Below the pieces are notes generated by a model that did not search any database, was not told the origin of the DNA, and was given only the letters and a program-made list of their open reading frames with translations. Made by a program: the position numbers and the translations under genes. From Anthopleura xanthogrammica (Eukaryota; Cnidaria; Anthozoa; Actiniaria; Actiniidae), in assembly GCA_964019055.1 (NCBI GenBank), contig OZ025208.1, forward strand, positions 3,422,453 through 3,486,452: a DNA stretch of 64,000 nucleotides, read 5' to 3'. Position 1 is the first letter of the stretch. Every line of letters begins with the position of its first letter. Positions 1-10,300 of the stretch are shown one piece after another.

Positions 1-122
1 CTCAGCAAATTTCAAATTTTGTCACCAAAAAACAGTTTTTTTGACCAAAAAGCACCTTTTCTCAGCCAAAACCCCATTTTTTTTCGCCAAAACGTCGTGT
101 TTTTATCTCAAGAGGTATTTTC
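1..122. repeat. Partial satellite unit at left edge
   Basis: This is the last 122 bp of a unit whose beginning lies outside the window. It differs from the usual sequence by TCACC in place of TCAGC near base 22-26. It joins the first complete unit without a break, so the array continues to the left. Confidence 0.95.
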
Positions 123-846
123 ATGAGCAAAAAGTGGGGGTTTCAGCAAACAGGGCACGCCGTCAGCCAAAAACCTGGTTTTGAGAGCCAAAATGGCCAT
201 TTTTCAGTTTTTTGGGCTAAAAAGCTTTTTGTTTCAGCAAAACAGTGTTTTGGACACCGAAAATGTGCTTTCGTCGGCCAAAATGTGCGTTTAGCAGTGA
301 AAACGTCGTGTTTTGAGCAAAAGAAAATTCTCAGCAAATTTCAAATTTTGTCAGCAAAAAACAGTTTTTTTGACCAAAAAGCACCTTTTGTCAGGCAAAA
401 CCCCATTTTTTTCGCCAAAACGTCGTGTTTTTATCTCAAGAGGTATTTTCATGAGCAAAAAGTGGGGGTTTCAGCAAACAGGGCACGCCGTCAGCGAAAA
501 ACCTGGTTTTGAGAGCCAAAATGGCCATTTTTCAGTTTTTTGGGCTAAAAAGCTTTTTGTTTCAGCAAAACAGTGTTTTGGACACCGAAAATGTGCTTTC
601 GTCGGCCAAAATGTGCGTTTAGCAGTGAAAACGTCGTGTTTTGAGCAAAAGAAAATTCTCAGCAAATTTCAAATTTTGTCAGCAAAAAACAGTTTTTTTG
701 ACCAAAAAGCACCTTTTCTCAGCCAAAACCCCATTTTTTTTCGCCAAAACGTCGTGTTTTTATCTCAAGAGGTATTTTCATGAGCAAAAAGTGGGGGTTT
801 CAGCAAACAGGGCACGCCGTCAGCGAAAAACCTGGTTTTGAGAGCC

Positions 847-887
847 AAAATGGCCATTTTTCAGTTTTTTGGGCTAAAAAGCTTTTT
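847..887. other. Two perfect palindromes with MscI and HindIII sites
   Basis: In the reference unit AAAATGGCCATTTT (847-860) and AAAAAGCTTTTT (876-887) are both perfect inverted repeats, separated by 15 bp. They recur in almost every unit, so MscI (TGGCCA) and HindIII (AAGCTT) should each cut the array into a ~329-bp ladder. The first palindrome is broken to TTGCC in the units starting at 3083, 3412, 4399 and 8351. The HindIII site is lost in the units starting at 7365, 19427, 28309 and 48712. Short palindromes of this type are common in satellites; whether they bind a protein or extrude cruciforms is not shown here. Confidence 0.85.
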
Positions 888-956
888 GTTTCAGCAAAAC
901 AGTGTTTTGGACACCGAAAATGTGCTTTCGTCGGCCAAAATGTGCGTTTAGCAGTG

Positions 957-1089
957 AAAACGTCGTGTTTTGAGCAAAAGAAAATTCTCAGCAAATTTCA
1001 AATTTTGTCAGCAAAAAACAGTTTTTTTGACCAAAAAGCACCTTTTCTCAGCCAAAACCCCATTTTTTTTCGCCAAAACGTCGTGTTTT
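957..1089. repeat. Duplicated 15-mer AAAACGTCGTGTTTT, 118 bp apart
   Basis: The 15-mer occurs at 957-971 and 1075-1089 of the reference unit, with inverted arms AAAAC and GTTTT around a GTCGT centre. Both copies recur in nearly every unit, so the window holds several hundred copies. Three units (starting 9996, 10983 and 13725) have CGTCATG in the first copy, the unit starting 33245 has CGTTGTG there, and the unit starting 32587 has CGTCCTG in the second. It is the longest exact internal repeat I noticed in the unit. A role as a protein-binding box is possible but purely inferred. Confidence 0.8.
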
Positions 1090-4000
1090 TATCTCAAGAG
1101 GTATTTTCATGAGCAAAAAGTGGGGGTTTCAGCAAACAGGGCATACCGTCAGCGAAAAACCTGGTTTTGAGAGCCAAAATGGCCATTTTTCAGTTTTTTG
1201 GGCTAAAAAGCTTTTTGTTTCAGCAAAACAGTGTTTTGGACACCGAAACTGTGCTTTCGTCGGCCAAAATGTGCGTTTAGCAGTGAAAACGTCGTGTTTT
1301 GAGCAAAAGAAAATTCTCAGCAAATTTCAAATTTTGTCAGCAAAAAACAGTTTTTTTGACCAAAAAGCACCTTTTCTCAGCCAAAACCCCATTTTTTTTC
1401 GCCAAAACGTCGTGTTTTTATCTCAAGAGGTATTTTCATGAGCAAAAAGTGGGGGTTTCAGCAAACAGGGCACGCCGTCAGCGAAAAACCTGGTTTTGAG
1501 AGCCAAAATGGCCATTTTTCAGTTTTTTGGGCTAAAAAGCTTTTTGTTTCAGCAAAACAGTGTTTTGGACACCGAAAATGTGCTTTCGTCGGCCAAAATG
1601 TGCGTTTAGCAGTGAAAACGTCGTGTTTTGAGCAAAAGAAAATTCTCAGCAAATTTCAAATTTTGTCAGCAAAAAACAGTTTTTTTGACCAAAAAGCACC
1701 TTTTCTCAGCCAAAACCCCATTTTTTTTCGCCAAAACGTCGTGTTTTTATCTCAAGAGGTATTTTCATGAGCAAAAAGTGGGGGTTTCAGCAAACAGGGC
1801 ACGCCGTCAGCGAAAAACCTGGTTTTGAGAGCCAAAATGGCCATTTTTCAGTTTTTTGGGCTAAAAAGCTTTTTGTTTCAGCAAAACAGTGTTTTGGACA
1901 CCGAAAATGTGCTTTTGTCGGCCAAAATGTGCGTTTAGCAGTGAAAACGTCGTGTTTTGAGCAAAAGAAAATTCTCAGCAAATTTCAAATTTTGTCAGCA
2001 AAAAACAGTTTTTTTGACCAAAAAGCACCTTTTCTCAGCCAAAACCCCATTTTTTTTCGCCGAAACGTCGTGTGTTTATCTCAAGAGGTATTTTCATGAG
2101 CAAAAAGTGGGGGTTTCAGCAAACAGGGCACGCCGTCAGCGAAAAACCTGGTTTTGAGAGCCAAAATGGCCATTTTTCAGTTTTTTGGGCTAAAAAGCTT
2201 TTTGTTTCAGCAAAACAGTGTTTTGGACACCGAAACTGTGCTTTCGTCGGCTAAAATGTGCGTTTAGCAGTGAAAACGTCGTGTTTTGAGCAAAAGAAAA
2301 TTCTCAGCAAATTTCAAATTTTGTCAGCAAAAAACAGTTTTTTTGACCAAAAAGCACCTTTTCTCAGCCAAAACCCCATTTTTTTTCGCCGAAACGTCGT
2401 GTGTTTATCTCAAGAGGTATTTTCATGAGCAAAAAGTGGGGGTTTCAGCAAACAGGGCACGCCGTCAGCGAAAAACCTGGTTTTGAGAGCCAAAATGGCC
2501 ATTTTTCAGTTTTTTGGGCTAAAAAGCTTTTTGTTTCAGCAAAACAGTGTTTTGGACACCGAAACTGTGCTTTCGTCGGCTAAAATGTGCGTTTAGCAGT
2601 GAAAACGTCGTGTTTTGAGCAAAAGAAAATTCTCAGCAAATTTCAAATTTTGTCAGCAAAAAACAGTTTTTTTGACCAAAAAGCACCTTTTCTCAGCCAA
2701 AACCCCATTTTTTTTCGCCAAAACGTCGTGTTTTTATCTCAAGAGGTATTTTCATGAGCAAAAAGTGGGGGTTTCAGCAAACAGGGCACGCCGTCAGCAA
2801 AAAACCTGGTTTTGAGAGCCAAAATGGCCATTTTTCAGTTTTTTGGGCTAAAAAGCTTTTTGTTTCAGCAAAACAGTGTTTTGGACACCGAAAATGTGCT
2901 TTCGTCGGCCAAAATGTGCGTTTAGCAGTGAAAACGTCGTGTTTTGAGCAAAAGAAAATTCTCAGCAAATTTCAAATTTTGTCAGCAAAAAACAGTTTTT
3001 TTGACCAAAAAGCACCTTTTCTCAGCCAAAACCCCATTTTTTTTCGCCAAAACGTCGTGTTTTTATCTCAAGAGGTATTTTCATGAGCAAAAAGTGGGGG
3101 TTTCAGCAAACAGGGCACGCCGTCAGCGAAAAACCTGGTTTTGAGAGCCAAAATTGCCATTTTTCAGTTTTTTGGGCTAAAAAGCTTTTTGTTTCAGCAA
3201 AACAGTGTTTTGGACACCGAAAATGTGCTTTCGTCGGCCAAAATGTGCGTTTAGCAGTGAAAACGTCGTGTTTTGAGCAAAAGAAAATTCTCAGCAAATT
3301 TCAAATTTTGTCAGCAAAAAACGGTTTTTTTGACCAAAAAGCACCTTTTCTCAGCCAAAACCCCATTTTTTTTCGCCAAAACGTCGTGTTTTTATCTCAA
3401 GAGGTATTTTCATGAGCAAAAAGTGGGGGTTTCAGCAAACAGGGCACGCCGTCAGCGAAAAACCTGGTTTTGAGAGCCAAAATTGCCATTTTTCAGTTTT
3501 TTGGGCTAAAAAGCTTTTTGTTTCAGCAAAACAGTGTTTTGGACACCGAAAATGTGCTTTCGTCGGCCAAAATGTGCGTTTAGCAGTGAAAACGTCGTGT
3601 TTTGAGCAAAAGAAAATTCTCAGCAAATTTCAAATTTTGTCAGCAAAAAACAGTTTTTTTGACCAAAAAGCACCTTTTCTCAGCCAAAACCCCATTTTTT
3701 TTCGCCAAAACGTCGTGTTTTTATCTCAAGAGGTATTTTCATGAGCAAAAAGTGGGGGTTTCAGCAAACAGGGCACGCTGTCAGCGAAAAACCTGGTTTT
3801 GAGAGCCAAAATGGCCATTTTTCAGTTTTTTGGGCTAAAAAGCTTTTTGTTTCAGCAAAACAGTGTTTTGGACACCGAAAATGTGCTTTCGTCGGCCAAA
3901 ATGTGCGTTTAGCAGTGAAAACGTCGTGTTTTGAGCAAAAGAAAATTCTCAGCAAATTTCAAATTTTGTCAGCAAAAAACAGTTTTTTTGACCAAAAAGC

Positions 4001-5056
4001 ACCTTTTCTCAGCCAAAACCCCATTTTTTTTCGCCAAAACGTCGTGTTTTTATCTCAAGAGGTATTTTCATGAGCAAAAAGTGGGGGTTTCAGCAAACAG
4101 GGCACGCCGTCAGCGAAAAACCTGGTTTTGAGAGCCAAAATGGCCATTTTTCAGTTTTTTGGGCTAAAAAGCTTTTTGTTTCAGCAAAACAGTGTTTTGG
4201 ACACCGAAAATGTGATTTCGTCGGCCAAAATGTGCGTTTAGCAGTGAAAACGTCGTGTTTTGAGCAAAAGAAAATTCTCAGCAAATTTCAAATTTTGTCA
4301 GCAAAAAACAGTTTTTTTGACCAAAAAGCACCTTTTCTCAGCCAAAACCCCATTTTTTTTCGCCAAAACGTCGTGTTTTTATCTCAAGAGGTATTTTCAT
4401 GAGCAAAAAGTGGGGGTTTCAGCAAACAGGGCACGCCGTCAGCGATAAACCTGGTTTTGAGAGCCAAAATTGCCATTTTTCAGTTTTTTGGGCTAAAAAG
4501 CTTTTTGTTTCAGCAAAACAGTGTTTTGGACACCGAAAATGTGCTTTCGTCGGCCAAAATGTGCGTTTAGCAGTGAAAACGTCGTGTTTTGAGCAAAAGA
4601 AAATTCTCAGCAAATTTCAAATTTTGTCAGCAAAAAACAGTTTTTTTGACCAAAAAGCACCTTTTCTCAGCCAAAACCCCATTTTTTTTCGCCAAAACGT
4701 CGTGTTTTTATCTCAAGAGGTATTTTCATGAGCAAAAAGTGGGGGTTTCAGCAAACAGGGCACGCCGTCAGCGAAAAACCTGGTTTTGAGAGCCAAAATG
4801 GCCATTTTTCAGTTTTTTGGGCTAAAAAGCTTTTTGTTTCAGCAAAACTGTGTTTTGGACACCGAAAATGTGCTTTCGTCGGCCAAAATGTGCGTTTAGC
4901 AGTGAAAACGTCGTGTTTTGAGCAAAAGAAAATTCTCAGCAAATTTCAAATTTTGTCAGCAAAAAACAGTTTTTTTGACCAAAAAGCACCTTTTCTCAGC
5001 CATAACCCCATTTTTTTTCGCCAAAACGTCGTGTTTTTATCTCAAGAGGTATTTTC

Positions 5057-7364
5057 ATGAGCAAAAAGTGGGGGTTTCAGCAAACAGGGCACGCCGTCAG
5101 CGAAAAACCTGGTTTTGAGAGCCAAAATGGCCATTTTTCAGTTTTTTGGGCTAAAAAGCTTTTTTTTTCCAGCAAAACAGTGTTTTGGACACCGAAAATG
5201 TGCTTTCGTCGGCCAAAATGTGCGTTTAGCAGTGAAAACGTCGTGTTTTGAGCAAAAGAAAATTCTCAGCAAATTTCAAATTTTGTCAGCAAAAAACAGT
5301 TTTTTTGACCAAAAAGCACCTTTTCTCAGCCAAAACCCCATTTTTTTTCGCCAAAACGTCGTGTTTTTATCTCAAGAGGTATTTTCATGAGCAAAAAGTG
5401 GGGGTTTCAGCAAACAGGGCACGCCGTCAGCGAAAAACCTGGTTTTGAGAGCCAAAATGGCCATTTTTCAGTTTTTTGGGCTAAAAAGCTTTTTGTTTCA
5501 GCAAAACAGTGTTTTGGACACCGAAAATGTGCTTTCGTCGGCCAAAATGTGCGTTTAGCAGTGAAAACGTCGTGTTTTGAGCAAAAGAAAATTCTCAGCA
5601 AATTTCAAATTTTGTCAGCAAAAAACAGTTTTTTTGACCAAAAAGCACCTTTTCTCAGCCAAAACCCCATTTTTTTTCGCCAAAACGTCGTGTTTTTATC
5701 TCAAGAGGTATTTTCATGAGCAAAAAGTGGGGGTTTCAGCAAACAGGGCACGCCGTCAGCGAAAAAACCTGGTTTTGAGAGCCAAAATGGCCATTTTTCA
5801 GTTTTTTGGGCTAAAAAGCTTTTTGTTTCAGCAAAACAGTGTTTTGGACACCGAAAATGTGCTTTCGTCGGCCAAAATGTGCGTTTAGCAGTGAAAACGT
5901 CGTGTTTTGAGCAAAAGAAAATTCTCAGCAAATTTCAAATTTTGTCAGCAAAAAACAGTTTTTTTGACCAAAAAGCACCTTTTCTCAGCCAAAACCCCAT
6001 TTTTTTTCGCCAAAACGTCGTGTTTTTATCTCAAGAGGTATTTTCATGAGCAAAAAGTGGGGGTTTCAGCAAACAGGGCACGCCGTCAGCGAAAAACCTG
6101 GTTTTGAGAGCCAAAATGGCCATTTTTCAGTTTTTTGGGCTAAAAAGCTTTTTTTTTCCAGCAAAACAGTGTTTTGGACACCGAAACTGAGCTTTCGTCG
6201 GCCAAAATGTGCGTTTAGCAGTGAAAACGTCGTGTTTTGAGCAAAAGAAAATTCTCAGCAAATTTCAAATTTTGTCAGCAAAAAACAGTTTTTTTGACCA
6301 AAAAGCACCTTTTCTCAGCCAAAACCCCATTTTTTTTCGCCAAAACGTCGTGTTTTTATCTCAAGAGGTATTTTCATGAGCAAAAAGTGGGGGTTTCAGC
6401 AAACAGGGCACGCCGTCAGCGAAAAACCTGGTTTTGAGAGCCAAAATGGCCATTTTTCAGTTTTTTGGGCTAAAAAGCTTTTTGTTTCAGCAAAACAGTG
6501 TTTTGGACACCGAAACTGTGCTTTCGTCGGCCAAAATGTGCGTTTAGCAGTGAAAACGTCGTGTTTTGAGCAAAAGAAAATTCTCAGCAAATTTCAAATT
6601 TTGTCAGCAAAAAACAGTTTTTTTGACCAAAAAGCACCTTTTCTCAGCCAAAACCCCATTTTTTTTCGCCAAAACGTCGTGTTTTTATCTCAAGAGGTAT
6701 TTTCATGAGCAAAAAGTGGGGGTTTCAGCAAACAGGGCACGCCGTCAGCGAAAAACCTGGTTTTGAGAGCCAAAATGGCCATTTTTCAGTTTTTTGGGCT
6801 AAAAAGCTTTTTTTTTCCAGCAAAACAGTGTTTTGGACACCGAAACTGTGCTTTCGTCGGCCAAAATGTGCGTTTAGCAGTGAAAACGTCGTGTTTTGAG
6901 CAAAAGAAAATTCTCAGCAAATTTCAAATTTTGTCAGCAAAAAACAGTTTTTTTGACCAAAAAGCACCTTTTCTCAGCCAAAACCCCATTTTTTTTCGCC
7001 AAAACGTCGTGTTTTTATCTCAAGAGGTATTTTCATGAGCAAAAAGTGGGGGTTTCAGCAAACAGGGCACGCCGTCAGCGAAAAACCTGGTTTTGAGAGC
7101 CAAAATGGCCATTTTTCAGTTTTTTGGGCTAAAAAGCTTTTTTTTTCCAGCAAAACAGTGTTTTGGACACCGAAAATGTGCTTTCGTCGGCCAAAATGTG
7201 CGTTTAGCAGTGAAAACGTCGTGTTTTGAGCAAAAGAAAATTCTCAGCAAATTTCAAATTTTGTCAGCAAAAAACAGTTTTTTTGACCAAAAAGCACCTT
7301 TTCTCAGCCAAAACCCCATTTTTTTTCGCCAAAACGTCGTGTTTTTATCTCAAGAGGTATTTTC
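5057..7364. repeat. Cluster of 330-bp length-variant units
   Basis: Of seven units, five are 330 bp. Units 5057, 6046, 6705 and 7035 share GC, nine T, CCAGC in place of GCTTTTTGTTTCAGC, a net gain of one base. Unit 5716 gains an A near 5761-5767 (six A instead of five). Units 6046, 6376 and 6705 also carry GAAACTG. The shared T9CC form, confined to this stretch, points to one mutational origin followed by local spread through the array. Confidence 0.93.
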
Positions 7365-10300
7365 ATGAGCAAAAAGTGGGGGTTTCAGCAAACAGGGCAC
7401 GCCGTCAGCGAAAAACCTGGTTTTGAGAGCCAAAATGGCCATTTTTCAGTTTTTTGGGCTAAAAAGTTTTTTGTTTCAGCAAAACAGTGTTTTGGACACC
7501 GAAAATGTGCTTTCGTCGGCCAAAATGTGCGTTTAGCAGTGAAAACGTCGTGTTTTGAGCAAAAGAAAATTCTCAGCAAATTTCAAATTTTGTCGGCAAA
7601 AAACAGTTTTTTTGACCAAAAAGCACCTTTTCTCAGCCAAAACCCCATTTTTTTCGCCAAAACGTCGTGTTTTTATCTCAAGAGGTATTTTCATGAGCAA
7701 AAAGTGGGGGTTTCAGCAAACAGGGCACGCCGTCAGCGAAAAACCTGGTTTTGAGAGCCAAAATGGCCATTTTTCAGTTTTTGGGGCTAAAAAGCTTTTT
7801 GTTTCAGCAAAACAGTGTTTTGGACACCGAAAATGTGCTTTCGTCGGCCAAAATGTGCGTTTAGCAGTGAAAACGTCGTGTTTTGAGCAAAAGAAAATTC
7901 TCAGCAAATTTCAAATTTTGTCAGCAAAAAACAGTTTTTTTGACCAAAAAGCACCTTTTCTCAGCCAAAACCCCATTTTTTTTCGCCAAAACGTCGTGTT
8001 TTTATCTCAAGAGGTATTTTCATGAGCAAAAAGTGGGGGTTTCAGCAAACAGGGCACGCCGTCAGCGAAAAACCTGGTTTTGAGAGCCAAAATGGCCATT
8101 TTTCAGTTTTTTGGGCTAAAAAGCTTTTTGTTTCAGCAAAACAGTGTTTTGGACACCGAAAATGTGCTTTCGTCGGCCAAAATGTGCGTTTAGCAGTGAA
8201 AACGTCGTGTTTTGAGCAAAAGAAAATTCTCAGCAAATTTCAAATTTTGTCAGCAAAAAACAGTTTTTTTGACCAAAAAGCACCTTTTCTCAGCCAAAAC
8301 CCCATTTTTTTTCGCCAAAACGTCGTGTTTTTATCTCAAGAGGTATTTTCATGAGCAAAAAGTGGGGGTTTCAGCAAACAGGGCACGCCGTCAGCGAAAA
8401 ACCTGGTTTTGAGAGCCAAAATTGCCATTTTTCAGTTTTTTGGGCTAAAAAGCTTTTTGTTTCAGCAAAACAGTGTTTTGGACACCGAAAATGTGCTTTC
8501 GTCGGCCAAAATGTGCGTTTAGCAGTGAAAACGTCGTGTTTTGAGCAAAAGAAAATTCTCAGCAAATTTCAAATTTTGTCAGCAAAAAACAGTTTTTTTG
8601 ACCAAAAAGCACCTTTTGTCAGCCAAAACCCCATTTTTTTTCGCCAAAACGTCGTGTTTTTATCTCAAGAGGTATTTTCATGAGCAAAAAGTGGGGGTTT
8701 CAGCAAACAGGGCACGCCGTCAGCGAAAAACCTGGTTTTGAGAGCCAAAATGGCCATTTTTCAGTTTTTTGGGCTAAAAAGCTTTTTGTTTCAGCAAAAC
8801 AGTGTTTTGGACACCGAAAATGTGCTTTCGTCGGCCAAAATGTGCGTTTAGCAGTGAAAACGTCGTGTTTTGAGCAAAAGAAAATTCTCAGCAAATTTCA
8901 AATTTTGTCAGCAAAAAACAGTTTTTTTGACCAAAAAGCACCTTTTCTCAGCCAAAACCCCATTTTTTTTCGCCAAAACGTCGTGTTTTTATCTCAAGAG
9001 GTATTTTCATGAGCAAAAAGTGGGGGTTTCAGCAAACAGGGCACGCCGTCAGCGAAAAACCTGGTTTTGAGAGCCAAAATGGCCATTTTTCAGTTTTTTG
9101 GGCTAAAAAGCTTTTTGTTTCAGCAAAACAGTGTTTTGGACACCGAAAATGTGCTTTCGTCGGCCAAAATGTGCGTTTAGCAGTGAAAACGTCGTGTTTT
9201 GAGCAAAAGAAAATTCTCAGCAAATTTCGAATTTTGTCAGCAAAAAACAGTTTTTTTGACCAAAAAGCACCTTTTCTCAGCCAAAACCCCATTTTTTTTC
9301 GCCAAAACGTCGTGTTTTTATCTCAAGAGGTATTTTCATGAGCAAAAAGTGGGGGTTTCAGCAAACAGGGCACGCCGTCAGCGAAAAACCTGGTTTTGAG
9401 AGCCAAAATGGCCATTTTTCAGTTTTTTGGGCTAAAAAGCTTTTTGTTTCAGCAAAACAGTGTTTTGGACACCGAAAATGTGCTTTCGTCGGCCAAAATG
9501 TGCGTTTAGCAGTGAAAACGTCGTGTTTTGAGCAAAAGAAAATTCTCAGCAAATTTCAAATTTTGTCAGCAAAAAACAGTTTTTTTGACCAAAAAGCACC
9601 TTTTCTCAGCCAAAACCCCATTTTTTTTCGCCAAAACGTCGTGTTTTTATCTCAAGAGGTATTTTCATGAGCAAAAAGTGGGGGTTTCAGCAAACAGGGC
9701 ACGCCGTCAGCGAAAAACCTGGTTTTGAGAGCCAAAATGGCCATTTTTCAGTTTTTTGGGCTAAAAAGCTTTTTGTTTCAGCAAAACAGTGTTTTGGACA
9801 CCGAAAATGTGCTTTCGTCGGCCAAAATGTGCGTTTAGCAGTGAAAACGTCGTGTTTTGAGCAAAAGAAAATTCTCAGCAAATTTCAAATTTTGTCAGCA
9901 AAAAACAGTTTTTTTGACCAAAAAGCACCTTTTCTCAGCCAAAACCCCATTTTTTTTCGCCAAAACGTCGTGTTTTTATCTCAAGAGGTATTTTCATGAG
10001 CAAAAAGTGGGGGTTTCAGCAAACAGGGCACGCCGTCAGCGAAAAACCTGGTTTTGAGAGCCAAAATGGCCATTTTTCAGTTTTTTGGGCTAAAAAGCTT
10101 TTTGTTTCAGCAAAACAGTGTTTTGGACACCGAAAATGTGCTTTAGTCGGCCAAAATGTGCGTTTAGTAGTGAAAACGTCATGTTTTGAGCAAAAGAAAA
10201 TTCTCAGCAAATTTCAAATTTTGTCAGCAAAAAACAGTTTTTTTGACCAAAAAGCACCTTTTCTCAGCCAAAACCCCATTTTTTTTCGCCAAAACGTCGT

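Larger units (their letters stand above)
826..1090. repeat. Internal ~20-21-bp A-tract/T-tract sub-repeats
   Basis: Within the reference unit, A-tracts start at 826, 847, 876, 896, 917, 937, 957, 976, 993, 1013, 1033, 1054 and 1075, so most steps are 17-21 bp. T-tracts start between them, at 836, 857, 865, 883, 905, 926, 947, 968, 1003, 1022, 1043, 1063 and 1086. The sub-unit reads roughly as GCC or AGC, AAAA, 4-7 bases, TTTT. Taken together, 26 tract centres span 828-1088, a mean step of 10.4 bp, close to one helical turn; local steps vary from about 7 to 15 bp. This is read directly from the sequence and recurs in every unit. I infer that the 329-bp unit arose by amplification and divergence of a ~20-bp motif and that it is intrinsically curved. 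Confidence 0.8.
780..1108 (+). repeat. Reference 329-bp satellite monomer (anatomy)
   Basis: This unit serves as a consensus-like example. It has 63 C and 66 G (39.2% GC) and 12 CpG. The first ~46 bp include a GC-rich stretch (791-825, 23 of 35 bases G or C). From about 826 to 1090 the unit is a ladder of alternating A- and T-tracts. Notable pieces are a perfect palindrome AAAATGGCCATTTT at 847-860 (MscI site), a perfect palindrome AAAAAGCTTTTT at 876-887 (HindIII site), AAAACAGTGTTTT at 896-908, and AAAACGTCGTGTTTT at 957-971 and again at 1075-1089. An imperfect dyad lies at 1007-1030, with arms GTCA and AAAAAAC facing GTTTTTT and TGAC. A T8 run at 1063-1070 is the commonest site of length change. 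The choice of unit start is arbitrary; HindIII would serve equally well. Confidence 0.95.
123..5056. repeat. Satellite block, 15 units, CAAAAG subfamily
   Basis: Fifteen units start at 123, 451, 780 and so on to 4728; all carry CAAAAG. The first is 328 bp (T7 run, plus GCCAAAAACC and GTCAGGC changes). Scattered marks are shared by near neighbours: GAAACTG in units 1109, 2096 and 2425; GCCGAAACG with GTGTGTTT at the ends of units 1767 and 2096; TTGCC in units 3083, 3412 and 4399. Unit 4399 also carries the GCGATAAACC mark that becomes common at 15151-18115. No gene or unique sequence is present. Confidence 0.95.

Noticed and set aside
1007..1030. Rho-independent terminator (dyad followed by T-run)
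   Set aside because: The T-run is part of the stem, the stem is almost pure A/T, and the motif is just one of many A-tract/T-tract dyads in the unit.
1063..1085. CENP-B-box-like TTCGCCAAAACGTCG in each unit
   Set aside because: It matches TTCG and the central A of the known box but not the CGGG end, so the resemblance is too weak to call.
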